Part shown: positions 36,513-45,017 of the stretch, piece after piece | How positions within the stretch are numbered: position 1 is the first letter of the stretch | How the letters are laid out: each line of letters opens with the position of its first letter | NCBI RefSeq assembly: GCF_024172085.1 | Contig: NZ_JAMZDZ010000001.1 | Span: 6,138,001 to 6,202,000 of the forward strand | Origin: Hamadaea flava | Lineage (GTDB): Bacteria > Actinomycetota > Actinomycetes > Mycobacteriales > Micromonosporaceae | DNA length: 64,000 bases | Direction: 5' to 3' | Program-made: the position numbers and the translations under genes | The notes under the pieces: generated by a model | The model's database searches: none | What the model saw: the letters and a program-made list of their open reading frames with translations, nothing else | What the model was told of the DNA's origin: nothing

Positions 36513-38903
36513 CTACGAGTAGGACAGGGCAACGAGGCATGCCTCGTCGGTTCGAGCCGGAGTCGGCACAGTCAACGCCGACTCCGGCTCGCCGGCGCGT
36601 ACGCCCCGGCCGAGCTTGCTGCTCAGGTTCTTCAGCGGATCACGGGCCCGCCGATCGAGGACGCCGTCTGTGTAGAACACCAGGGTGTCGCCCGGTTCCA
36701 GCTGGGCGGCGCCGCTGCTGAACACCGCGTCCGGCAGCAGACCCAGCGCCGGCCCCTCGGGCGACTTCAACGGCGTCGCCGTAGCGGTGCGGCCGCGTAC
36801 CAGAATCGGGGGCAGGTGGCCGGCCTGAGCCCAGGTCGCGACCTTCGTCTCGTGGTCCACCCGGGCCAGCGCCAGGCTGGCCAGCGGCGGATCGGGCAGC
36901 CGATGCAGCTCGGTGTTGAGGACCGCCAGGATCGCCTCGGGTGCGAGTCCGGCGATGCCCAGCGCGACGACCGGCGGCATGAGCCGGGCCACCGCCGAGG
37001 CGGCGGTCAGGCCCGAACCGAACATGTCGCCGACCACCAGCAGCAGGTCGCCGTTCGGCAACAGCTGAGCGTCACAGAAGTCCCCGCGTAGGGGAGCCGT
37101 GCGATCGGTGGCGAAGTGCCGCCCGACCACGCGCAACGGGCCGCTGCTGTGGTCGAAGGAGCGGGCCGGATACAGCAGGTCCATCAGGGCTCTGGTGAGT
37201 TCGTGCTCGGCCGCCAGTCGTACCCGTTGAGCTGAAGCCTGCGCCTGCGAACGCCGCAGTTGCTCGTCGAGCTGGAGTTGCACGGAGATGTCCTGGACCA
37301 GGAGCCGCACGGTGCCGCGCGGGTCGGTCTCCTCGGGCCGCGGGCCCTCGCCCGCGGCGAACGCGCGGAGCCGGACCAGCTCCTCGCCGCCGCGACGCAG
37401 ATCGATGTCTACAGTGGCTTGACCACCGTGCGCCGCGCGGCGCAGGGCCTCGGTGAGGATCGGCCGCGACTCGGGCTCGGCCAGTTCCACCAGGGCGGTA
37501 CGCGACAAGGGCCCCTTGCGCGGTGACACGCCGAGCAGCCGGTACATGCCCGGCGACCACCACATGCGTTTGCCGATCGGATCCCACTCGCACCAGCCGA
37601 AGTGGCCGAGCTGCTCCATCTGGGTGACCTGTTCCTCCAGCCGGACGAACTCGTCGACGCGCCGCCACGAGGCGATGATCGCCCCGGCGATCGGCGCGGC
37701 CCGGCGGCCCTTCACGACGCGTTGCCAGGTCCCGGCGACCCGGGCGTCCTCCGGCTCGGGTTCCCGTTCCCAGGGCGTGCCGTCGGCCAGCGTCCGTACG
37801 TAGGCGTCGAAGATGCCGTTCGTCAGCAGATGCGGGTACGCGTCGAGCAGCCGCCGGCCGAGCGCGTCGGGCTCGTCGGCCTGGGCGAGCGGGCTCATCG
37901 CCGCGACGTAGAAGTCGATGACCACCCCGGCGGCGTCCCGGATCGGCGTGAGCAGCTGGGTCATGCCCGAGGTGGCGTCGATGACGCGCTGGATCCAGCC
38001 GAGGTCGCCGGTGAGCGAGGCGGCGGTGCCCGCGATCGCCTGCGCCCAGACCCGCCCGACCGCGCGGCCCGACTCCTGGGCGAGGCGGTCGAGATAGCTG
38101 CGGTCGAGCGCGGTGAACTCACGCGGCTGCGTCCACGAGATCAGCAGTACGCCGGTGACGCGCGATTCGATGGCGATCGGATAGCCCACCATCGCCGGAC
38201 CCGGCCCGACCAGGGCGAGATCGGTCTCCGCCTGGCCGTCGAAGAGCACGGGATGCGCGTGCCGCACGACCTCGCTCATCGGCGTGGCGATCAACGAGGG
38301 AATCCGCCGGGCCTCGCTGATCTGCTGAGACGTCCAGCCTTCCGCGCCGATCAGGCGCAGGGAGCCGTTCGGCTCGGCGGCGAACACGGCCACGCCGCTG
38401 GGCGGCGGATCGCCCGCGTTAGCCATGACCGCCGAGGTCAACCCGGTGATGTCGTCGGCCGCGGTGAACGCGGAGACCGCCCGGCGCAGCCGCCGTTTCG
38501 CCTCGTCGGGCCAGGCCGGCGGCTTGGTCGGGGCCAGCCCGGCCATGACGGTGAGCGGGCGCGGCTCCGGTGTGATGGACAGTGCTTCGGTGCGCCGCGG
38601 GGCGGCCGGGGCGACCGGCGGGGTCTCCGCCTCGGCCGTCACCGCCACGGCGGCCGGTCGATCGGGCGGGGCGATGCCGTTGACGACGTCGGCGGCGACG
38701 TCGACCAAGGGGGTGTTGCTGCGCTGCGAGCGTTGGGAGAGCTGGGCGTACGCCGTCTCCGGGTCGACACCCTGTCGTTCGGCGAGGATGCCTTTCGCCT
38801 GCTCGATCAAGGCTCGCGTACGCATGGCCCGGCGCAGCCCGGCGACCTCCTGTTCGAGGCGCTGGACGCGGACGGGCCAGTCTTCGGCCGTGCTCTCCAC
38901 CAC
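36513..38903 (-). CDS. ANTAR-GAF-PAS-SpoIIE (PP2C) phosphatase
   Basis: A 796-residue signalling protein. Residues about 20-75 form an ANTAR RNA-binding region (RALIEQAKGILAERQGVDPE) behind a short coiled coil. A GAF domain lies at about 150-290, PAS-like segments about 300-540 (HFGWCEWDPIGKRMWWSPGM), and a SpoIIE PP2C domain from about 580 (GDFCDAQLLPNGDLLLVVGD, DTLVFYTDGVLDRR). It should dephosphorylate a STAS antagonist and so switch on the adjacent sigma factor; the ANTAR part suggests a second, RNA-level output. The architecture is unusual in combining both. Confidence 0.9.
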   Translation of the reverse strand: MVESTAEDWPVRVQRLEQEVAGLRRAMRTRALIEQAKGILAERQGVDPETAYAQLSQRSQRSNTPLVDVAADVVNGIAPPDRPAAVAVTAEAETPPVAPAAPRRTEALSITPEPRPLTVMAGLAPTKPPAWPDEAKRRLRRAVSAFTAADDITGLTSAVMANAGDPPPSGVAVFAAEPNGSLRLIGAEGWTSQQISEARRIPSLIATPMSEVVRHAHPVLFDGQAETDLALVGPGPAMVGYPIAIESRVTGVLLISWTQPREFTALDRSYLDRLAQESGRAVGRVWAQAIAGTAASLTGDLGWIQRVIDATSGMTQLLTPIRDAAGVVIDFYVAAMSPLAQADEPDALGRRLLDAYPHLLTNGIFDAYVRTLADGTPWEREPEPEDARVAGTWQRVVKGRRAAPIAGAIIASWRRVDEFVRLEEQVTQMEQLGHFGWCEWDPIGKRMWWSPGMYRLLGVSPRKGPLSRTALVELAEPESRPILTEALRRAAHGGQATVDIDLRRGGEELVRLRAFAAGEGPRPEETDPRGTVRLLVQDISVQLQLDEQLRRSQAQASAQRVRLAAEHELTRALMDLLYPARSFDHSSGPLRVVGRHFATDRTAPLRGDFCDAQLLPNGDLLLVVGDMFGSGLTAASAVARLMPPVVALGIAGLAPEAILAVLNTELHRLPDPPLASLALARVDHETKVATWAQAGHLPPILVRGRTATATPLKSPEGPALGLLPDAVFSSGAAQLEPGDTLVFYTDGVLDRRARDPLKNLSSKLGRGVRAGEPESALTVPTPARTDEACLVALSYS

Positions 38904-39004
38904 TGGGCGATCATATGGCGCGCTGCTGCGGATCGCCTGTCGTCGGGGGCCGGGCGGCCAGGGTGAGCAAATCGGGCGAAACCGCCTCTTATCATGGTGA
39001 AAGT

Positions 39005-39016
39005 GGTTAGCTAACC
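39005..39016. promoter_or_regulatory. Palindromic operator before xylF
   Basis: GGTTAGCTAACC is a perfect 12-bp palindrome three bases upstream of the ATG, so a bound repressor would block initiation. No regulator gene lies beside the operon. Confidence 0.5.
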
Positions 39017-39019
39017 CCT

Positions 39020-40144
39020 ATGATGCGAGGACAGTGGCGCCGGCTGGTGGCCGCGAGCGGATTGGCGCTCGTACTGGCCGCGACGGCATGCAGCAATTCG
39101 AACGACAACAACAACGGCGGCAGCTCCACCACCGGCGGCGGCGAGAGCACCGAGAACGGCTTCAAGGTCGGCATTCTTCTGCCGGAGTCCAAGACGACCC
39201 GGTACGAGACGTTCGACAAGCCGTACATGGAGGCGAAGATCAAGGAACTCTGCCCCAAGTGCGAGATCCTTTATCAGAACGCCGACCAGGACAGCTCCAA
39301 GCAGCAGTCGCAGGCCGAGGCCATGCTGACGCAGGGAGCCAAGGTACTCATCCTCGACCCGGTCGACGCCTCCGCGGCGGCGACCGTCGTCAACAGCGCC
39401 AAGGGTCAGAACGTGCCGGTGGTCTCCTACGACCGGCTCGCCAAGGGCCCGATCGCGTACTACGTCTCGTTCGACAACAAGAAGGTCGGGCAGTTCCAGG
39501 GGCAGGCCCTGCTGGACGCGCTGAAAGCGGGCGGTGACCCGAAGCGCGCCGACATCGTGATGATCAACGGCTCGCCGACCGACCCGAACGCCGCCGACTT
39601 CAAGGCCGGCGCGCACTCGGTCCTCGACGGCCAGGTCACCATCGGCAAGGAGTTCGACACCCCGGACTGGTCGCCGGACAAGGCCCAGCAGGAGATGGAA
39701 CAGGCCATCACCGCCCTGGGCAAGGACAAGATCATCGGCGTGTACGCCGCTAACGACGGAACCGCCGGCGGTGCGATCGCGGCGATGAAGGGCGGCGGCT
39801 TCACCTCGCCGTTCCCGCCGGTCACCGGGCAGGACGCCGAGCTGGCCGCGATCCAGCGAATCGTCGCCGGTGAGCAGTACATGACCATCTACAAGGCGAT
39901 CAAGCCGGAGGCCGAGATCGCGGCGTCGATGGCCATCGCCGCCGCCACCGGGCAGGCGTACTCGGGCGAGCCGACCACCACCGTCAACAACGGCACCGTC
40001 GACGTCACCTCGGTGCTGCTGACCCCGGTCGTGGTCAAGAAGGACACGATCATGGACACGGTGGTCAAGGACGGCTTCTACAAGGTCGACCAGATCTGCA
40101 CCTCGCAGTTCGCCGCGGCCTGCCAGGCGGCTGGTATCAAGTGA
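39020..40144 (+). CDS. xylF: Sugar ABC transporter substrate-binding lipoprotein
   Basis: A 374-residue periplasmic-binding-type protein anchored by a lipobox (LAATAC, Cys24). Family signatures: FKVGILLPESKTTRYETFDK, LILDPVDASAAATVVN, VPVVSYDRLAKG and IIGVYAANDGTAGGAI, as in xylose-binding XylF and related pentose/multiple-sugar proteins. Sugar specificity is inferred. Its stop overlaps the ATPase GTG by four bases. Confidence 0.88.
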   Translation: MMRGQWRRLVAASGLALVLAATACSNSNDNNNGGSSTTGGGESTENGFKVGILLPESKTTRYETFDKPYMEAKIKELCPKCEILYQNADQDSSKQQSQAEAMLTQGAKVLILDPVDASAAATVVNSAKGQNVPVVSYDRLAKGPIAYYVSFDNKKVGQFQGQALLDALKAGGDPKRADIVMINGSPTDPNAADFKAGAHSVLDGQVTIGKEFDTPDWSPDKAQQEMEQAITALGKDKIIGVYAANDGTAGGAIAAMKGGGFTSPFPPVTGQDAELAAIQRIVAGEQYMTIYKAIKPEAEIAASMAIAAATGQAYSGEPTTTVNNGTVDVTSVLLTPVVVKKDTIMDTVVKDGFYKVDQICTSQFAAACQAAGIK

Positions 40145-40995
40145 CCGCCACGGACTCTCCGGTGCTCGCGCTGACGGGCATCTCGAAGCGATTCGGCGCG
40201 GTGCAAGCTCTCACCGACGTCAGCCTGGAGGTGTACCCGGGCGAGGTCGTCGCGCTCGTGGGTGACAACGGCGCCGGGAAGTCCACTCTCATCAAGGTGA
40301 TCGCCGGTGTCGGCCCCGCTGACACCGGCGAGATCCGGTGGGGGGACAAGCCGGTCCACATCTCCAAGCCGGCCGACGCGACCGGGCTCGGGATCGCGAC
40401 CGTCTACCAGGACCTCGCGCTCTGCGACAACCTCGACGTCGTCGCGAACCTCTTCCTCGGCCGGGAACTGACCCGGACGAGCGTCCTCGACGAGATCGGC
40501 ATGGAGAAACGCTCCCGCGAGCTGCTGGGCAGCCTCTCGGTGCGGTTGCCGAGCGTACGCGTGCCGGTGGCCGGCCTGTCCGGTGGTCAGCGGCAGTCCG
40601 TGGCGATCGCCCGGTCCCTGCTCGGCGAGCCGAAGGTCGTGCTGCTGGACGAGCCGACCGCGGCCCTCGGCGTCGCACAGACCGCCGAAGTCCTCGATCT
40701 CGTCGAACGGCTCCGGGAACGGGGCCTCGGCGTGATCCTGATCAGCCACAACCTGGCCGACGTCAAGGCGGTCGCCGACCGGGTGGTGGTGCTGCGGCTG
40801 GGCCGCAACGCCGGGGTCTTCGACCCCGACGAGACCAGTCAGGAGGAGATCGTGCAGGCGATCACGGGAGCCCTCGACAACGCGGTCACCCGCCGCCGGG
40901 CCCGCAGCGAAGGCGGCGCGCCGGACTCGGGCACCGGCGGCGCCACCGGACCGGTCGACGATAGCGACCTCGGGGAACTCGGGGGTGAGGGATGA
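40141..40995 (+). CDS. xylG: Sugar ABC transporter ATP-binding protein (single domain)
   Basis: A 284-residue ABC ATPase: Walker A GDNGAGKSTLIK, Q-loop region YQDLALCDNLDVV, signature LSGGQRQSVAIARSLL, Walker B VVLLDEPTAALG and the H-loop in LISHNLADV. Classical XylG/RbsA proteins carry two ATPase domains (about 500 residues); here there is one, so the transporter would use a homodimer. Overlaps both neighbours by four bases. Confidence 0.9.
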   Translation: MTATDSPVLALTGISKRFGAVQALTDVSLEVYPGEVVALVGDNGAGKSTLIKVIAGVGPADTGEIRWGDKPVHISKPADATGLGIATVYQDLALCDNLDVVANLFLGRELTRTSVLDEIGMEKRSRELLGSLSVRLPSVRVPVAGLSGGQRQSVAIARSLLGEPKVVLLDEPTAALGVAQTAEVLDLVERLRERGLGVILISHNLADVKAVADRVVVLRLGRNAGVFDPDETSQEEIVQAITGALDNAVTRRRARSEGGAPDSGTGGATGPVDDSDLGELGGEG

Positions 40996-42218
40996 CCAAC
41001 CCGACCATTCCGCCGCCCGCGGCCGGTCCGCTGGCCGACTCCGACACCCACTCACCGTGGGAGCTGATCAAACGCCGCATCCGCGGTGGCGAGCTGGGTG
41101 CCTGGCCGGTGCTCATCGGGCTGATCATCATCTGGGTGGTCTTCCAGGCGCTCAACGACCGCTTCCTGACCGCGCAGAACCTGTCCAACCTGGCCCTGCA
41201 GATCACCGCCGTCGGCATGATCAGCGTCGGCATCGTGCTGGTGCTCCTGCTCGGCGAGATCGACCTGTCGGTCGGCTCGGTCGCCGGCGTCTGCGCCGCC
41301 GCGCTGGCCGTCCTGTCCGTACGCCGAGGCTGGTCCGACATCTCCGCCATCATCGTGGCACTGCTGCTCGGTGCGCTGATCGGGTTCTTGCAGGGCACGA
41401 TCTTCGCCAAGCTGGGCGTACCGGCGTTCGTGGTGACCCTGGCGGGCAACCTCGGCTGGCTCGGCCTCCAGCTCTACCTGCTGGGCTCCGAGGGCACCAT
41501 CAACGTGCCGACCGGCACCATCACCGACCTGATGAACACCAAGCTCAGCCAGGCGGCGGGCTGGATCGTCGGGGTGATCGTCGTCGCCCTGTACGCCTTC
41601 GCGGCGTTCACCGCCCGGGCGCGGCGAGCCTCCGCCGGCCTCCCCGCGGCATCGCTCCGCAGCGACCTCGTACGCGTCATCGGCCTGGCCGCGATCGTGG
41701 TCGTGACGGTGGTCGTGCTGAACTCGTGGCAAGGCGTACCGCTCGGCCTGTTGATCCTCGTCGGCCTGGTGGCGGTGCTGGACCTCGTGCTCCGCAAGAC
41801 CCGGTACGGCCGCAGCATCTTCGCCGTCGGCGGCAACATCGAAGCGGCCCGCCGGGCAGGCATCAACGTGGCGGCGGTCCAGATCTCCGTCTTCACGCTG
41901 TGCTCGACCTTCGCCGCGCTCGGCGGCATCCTGCTCGTCTCCCGAGGCTTCTCGGCCACCCAGACGACCGGCGCCAGCGACGTCCTGCTGCTGGCCATCG
42001 CCGGCGCGGTCATCGGCGGCGTCAGCCTCTTCGGCGGCCGGGGCAGCCCCTGGGGCGCCCTGCTCGGCGCGGTCGTGCTCGGCTCGATCAGCTCCGGCAT
42101 GCTGCTGATCGACGTCGACTCCTCCGTCCGGTACATGATCACGGCAGCGGTGCTGTTGGCGGCGGTCATCCTCGACTCGGTGTCCCGCCGGGGCCGCCGG
42201 GCGAGCGGCCGAGGCTGA
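40992..42218 (+). CDS. xylH: Sugar ABC transporter permease
   Basis: A 408-residue BPD_transp_2 family permease with about ten or more membrane segments. Contains VLLLGEIDLSVGSVAGVCAA and GRSIFAVGGNIEAARRAGIN, the conserved blocks of the RbsC/XylH group. The ATG overlaps the ATPase stop (ATGA). Followed by a 10-bp hairpin terminator. Confidence 0.92.
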   Translation: MTNPTIPPPAAGPLADSDTHSPWELIKRRIRGGELGAWPVLIGLIIIWVVFQALNDRFLTAQNLSNLALQITAVGMISVGIVLVLLLGEIDLSVGSVAGVCAAALAVLSVRRGWSDISAIIVALLLGALIGFLQGTIFAKLGVPAFVVTLAGNLGWLGLQLYLLGSEGTINVPTGTITDLMNTKLSQAAGWIVGVIVVALYAFAAFTARARRASAGLPAASLRSDLVRVIGLAAIVVVTVVVLNSWQGVPLGLLILVGLVAVLDLVLRKTRYGRSIFAVGGNIEAARRAGINVAAVQISVFTLCSTFAALGGILLVSRGFSATQTTGASDVLLLAIAGAVIGGVSLFGGRGSPWGALLGAVVLGSISSGMLLIDVDSSVRYMITAAVLLAAVILDSVSRRGRRASGRG

Positions 42219-42232
42219 CCCCCTTCCTCATT

Positions 42233-42264
42233 CGGCGGGGCGTCGGGATTCCGGCGCCCCGCCG
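42233..42264 (+). terminator. Terminator of the xylFGH operon
   Basis: CGGCGGGGCG (42233-42242) pairs with CGCCCCGCCG (42255-42264), with CGG/CCG extending into the loop. Fourteen bases after the stop. Confidence 0.8.
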
Positions 42265-42353
42265 CTTTGCCCTACTTTGGCGGCGGCTTCGTGCGGCGTG
42301 CTCCAAAGACGCACCGAAGAGGAGGGCGGCTGGGCCGCGTGCGTCGCCGCCAT

Positions 42354-42413
42354 GATCAACGGAGTAATCGTGGGGCCATGACCCTGCGAAACTTCCGCTG
42401 ATCATGCTGCATC
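42354..42413. repeat. GATCA-bounded imperfect palindrome, copy G
   Basis: GATCAACGGAG at the left matches the complement of TTCCGCTGATC at the right with one or two mismatches; flanking CAT/ATG extend it outward. Length 60 bp. Same terminal GATCA/TGATC as the 53-bp copies but a different core. Confidence 0.5.
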
Positions 42414-42440
42414 GAGGGTGCCAACGAAAGCGCCCACCGC

Positions 42441-42487
42441 GAAGCCACAGCCGAACGAAGCCGCAGCCGAACGAAGCGGCAGCGAAC
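42441..42487. repeat. 16-bp tandem repeat x 3 at the 3' end of ogt
   Basis: GAAGCCACAGCCGAAC, GAAGCCGCAGCCGAAC and GAAGCGGCAGCGAAC lie head to tail between xylFGH and the ogt stop. Confidence 0.7.
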
Positions 42488-42493
42488 GCGGGG

Positions 42494-43012
42494 TCAGTCG
42501 AAGAGGGAGGGCTGGAGAATCCCCTCCAGGACCAGGATCCGCCGCTTCAGCTCGATCCCCGGCCCGTACCCGCCGAGCCCGTCGGACGCCAGCACCCGGT
42601 GGCACGGCACGACGACGGGGATCGGGTTGCTGCCCATGATCTGCCCGACGAGGCGGGCACTTCCGTCCGGCAGCCCGGAGCGGTCGGCGAGTTCGCCGTA
42701 GGTGATGGTGGTGCCGAACGGCACGGTCTCATACAGCGTCCGCAGTACGCGTTCTTGCGGCCCGGAGGTCAGCGACCAGTCGACGGTGAGGTCGAACGAC
42801 TGCCGTTCCCCGTGTGCCCATTCGGAGATCTGCAGCGCCGCCTCGGCGACGAAGGGATCATGCGGCGAGGCGGGGCGTACGCCGCCGTGGCGGGCCAGCG
42901 AGCGGGCAGTGGCCCCGCTCCCGTCGAAGGAGACACAGGCCAAGCCGTCGCCGGTGACCGCCACGGTCAGGGGGACCAACGGTGTCGGAACGGTGAGCCA
43001 GACGAACTCCAT
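42494..43012 (-). CDS. ogt: Methylated-DNA-protein-cysteine methyltransferase
   Basis: Suicide repair of O6-methylguanine. The 172-residue protein has the helix-turn-helix segment TTITYGELADRSGLPDGSAR, NPIPVVVPCHRVLASDG with acceptor Cys137, and GGYGPGIELKRRIL. No Ada regulatory domain is attached. Single gene. Confidence 0.95.
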   Translation of the reverse strand: MEFVWLTVPTPLVPLTVAVTGDGLACVSFDGSGATARSLARHGGVRPASPHDPFVAEAALQISEWAHGERQSFDLTVDWSLTSGPQERVLRTLYETVPFGTTITYGELADRSGLPDGSARLVGQIMGSNPIPVVVPCHRVLASDGLGGYGPGIELKRRILVLEGILQPSLFD

Positions 43013-43053
43013 CCCCCGAAGCTAGCGCGCCCCACCGACAGAACTACCTGCGG

Positions 43054-43251
43054 TCAGTCGTCGCCGGACCAGGCCCGGTCCTCGGCTTCCTTGCGAGCCT
43101 CGCGCTCGCGGATGACGTCCAGGGCGCGCGCTGCCGTCGCCTCGTCCGGGAACGGGCCGAGCAGGTACTGCTCAGCCTCCTGCCGGCCGTGCTCGGGCCG
43201 CCGGTGTTTCAGGCAGTAGAACCACGGTTCGGAGCTCTCCATGCCCTTCAT
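43054..43251 (-). CDS. Small conserved actinobacterial protein
   Basis: A 65-residue hypothetical protein: WFYCLKHRRPEHGRQEAEQY, LGPFPDEATAARALDVIRER. The W-Y-C-L-K-H start and LGP-F...A-A-L pattern recur in short actinobacterial proteins of unknown function. Two in-frame ATGs (43251, 43242) could start it. Confidence 0.7.
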   Translation of the reverse strand: MKGMESSEPWFYCLKHRRPEHGRQEAEQYLLGPFPDEATAARALDVIREREARKEAEDRAWSGDD

Positions 43252-43308
43252 GCTCGCATGCGCGGCAAAGACCCGCCGGGAAGACGGAATCTCGGGGAGG
43301 ATCAGGGC

Positions 43309-43707
43309 ATGACCGACTACACCGACGACGAACGGAAGACGCTGCGGGACGCCGGGTTCGGCGCGATGATGCTCGTCTCCCAGGCCGATCCGGGTTTCTT
43401 CGCGATGTTCTCCGAGAGCATGGCCGGGGCGAAGGCGATGGCGGCGGCTCCGGCCGAGCTGCGGGACCTCTTCAAGGGCGGGGGATTGCCCTCGGTGCCC
43501 AAGGGCGGCGCGGCCGAGGTCGAGTCGACCGTCCTGGGCCAGTTGCAGCAGGCGGTGCAGATCCTGCAGACCAAGTCGCCGCAGGACGTGCAGGCGTACA
43601 AGGATGTCGTGATCGCCGCGTGCGACCAGGTCGCGGAGGCCAAAGGCGGCGTGCAGGACACCGAGACGGCCATGATCGCCAAGGTGAAGGCGGCTGTCGG
43701 CGCATAG
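43309..43707 (+). CDS. Hypothetical helical protein
   Basis: A 132-residue, mostly alpha-helical protein (YTDDERKTLRDAGFGAMMLV, then EVESTVLGQLQQAVQILQTK and DQVAEAKGGVQDTETAMIAK). GGGGAGG precedes the ATG. No signal peptide or recognised domain. Divergent from the preceding small gene, 57 bases apart. Confidence 0.75.
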   Translation: MTDYTDDERKTLRDAGFGAMMLVSQADPGFFAMFSESMAGAKAMAAAPAELRDLFKGGGLPSVPKGGAAEVESTVLGQLQQAVQILQTKSPQDVQAYKDVVIAACDQVAEAKGGVQDTETAMIAKVKAAVGA

Positions 43708-43730
43708 CGTCGGAGCCCTAGGCTCGCCGC

Positions 43731-45017
43731 ATGAGCAACCGGGGTATTCACGACTGGGAGCCGTTGCGGCGAGCCACCTGGCTCGAACTCTTCTGCGACC
43801 TCGTGTTCGTGGTCGCCGTCGCCCGGTTGGGCCAGCTGCTGCATCACGATCACTCGCTCGGCGGCGTGGTCGCGTACGTCGGGCTCTTCGTCGCCGTCTG
43901 GTGGCTGTGGATCAGCTTCTCGTACTTCGCCGACCTCTTCGACGACGACGGCCCGGGTCAGCGCGTGGCCCAGCTGATCGCCGCGCTCGGCGCCGCGGTG
44001 CTCGCGGTCACGATCCAGCCCGGGTTCGACTCCGCGCGGTTCGCCGCCATCTTCGCGCTGCTCCTGCTCTTCTTGACCGGCTTGTACGCGATCATGGGGC
44101 GGTCGATTCCGCGAGCCGCCGAGCTGTGCCGCTGGTATGTCGTGGGCTCCGCCTCGGGTGCCGTCCTCTGGGGCGCCTCGCTGCTCGTCAGCGGACCGGC
44201 GCGGTACGCCCTATGGGTGGTGGCGCTGGTGGTCAACTCGACCGTCTCCGGCCCCCTGGCGTACGCCCGGATGAAGAACCCGCCCGTCCAGGTCTCCCAC
44301 ATGCCGGAGCGGTTCGGCTTGTTCACCCTCGTCGTCTTGGGTGAGGCGGTGTGGAGCACGGTCGCCGGGATCACCGAGGGCGCCTGGAGCCCCGGCGCGG
44401 TGGCCGTCGCCGTGAGCGGCTTCGTCATCGCCTGCGGCATCTGGTGGGTCTACTTCGGAGGGTTCGACGAGGCGGCCATCGACCGGGCGCTGGCCAACGG
44501 CCGCAACGCGCAGGTGCGATCCTTCCTCTACGGGTACGGCCATCTGCTCATCTACGTGGCGATCGCGGCGACCGGGATCGGTGTGGAGCTCGCGGCCGAG
44601 ATGGCGGCGCATCACCACCACGGCACCCTGCCGTTGTTCGCCGTGGCCCAGGTCGTCATCATCGCCGGATTCATCCTGATCTCCACAGGCGTCGGTCTGG
44701 ACCTGGGCGTCGGCCGCCGGATTCACGGTCTTCTGCTCGGCCTCAAGACGCTGGTCGCCGCGACGGCGCTGGGCTTCGGCCTGTTCACGGAGTCGCCGGT
44801 GCTCACCGTCACCGCTTCGGCCGTGGCCTGGACGGCGTTGCTCGTCGCGGAGGCGATCGTGATCCATCGACTGGGTCACCCTAAGATCATCACTGGGGCA
44901 GATGTCCCGGCGACCTGGGGAGGCTCGGATGCGGCGATGGATGCCGATGGCGATGGCGGCGTTGATGGTGACGACGTCGGTTCTGACGGCCGGCTGCGGA
45001 TCAACGAAGGATCCTGA
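43731..45017 (+). CDS. ltrA: Low temperature requirement protein A (LtrA)
   Basis: A 428-residue integral membrane protein of the LtrA family with about 10-12 membrane segments. The N-terminal RRATWLELFCDLVFVVAVAR motif is diagnostic. Role not well established. The last 35 or so residues (ending DGDDVGSDGRLRINEGS) are not family-like and are encoded in the region that also encodes the signal peptide of the next gene in another frame. Confidence 0.92.
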   Translation: MSNRGIHDWEPLRRATWLELFCDLVFVVAVARLGQLLHHDHSLGGVVAYVGLFVAVWWLWISFSYFADLFDDDGPGQRVAQLIAALGAAVLAVTIQPGFDSARFAAIFALLLLFLTGLYAIMGRSIPRAAELCRWYVVGSASGAVLWGASLLVSGPARYALWVVALVVNSTVSGPLAYARMKNPPVQVSHMPERFGLFTLVVLGEAVWSTVAGITEGAWSPGAVAVAVSGFVIACGIWWVYFGGFDEAAIDRALANGRNAQVRSFLYGYGHLLIYVAIAATGIGVELAAEMAAHHHHGTLPLFAVAQVVIIAGFILISTGVGLDLGVGRRIHGLLLGLKTLVAATALGFGLFTESPVLTVTASAVAWTALLVAEAIVIHRLGHPKIITGADVPATWGGSDAAMDADGDGGVDGDDVGSDGRLRINEGS

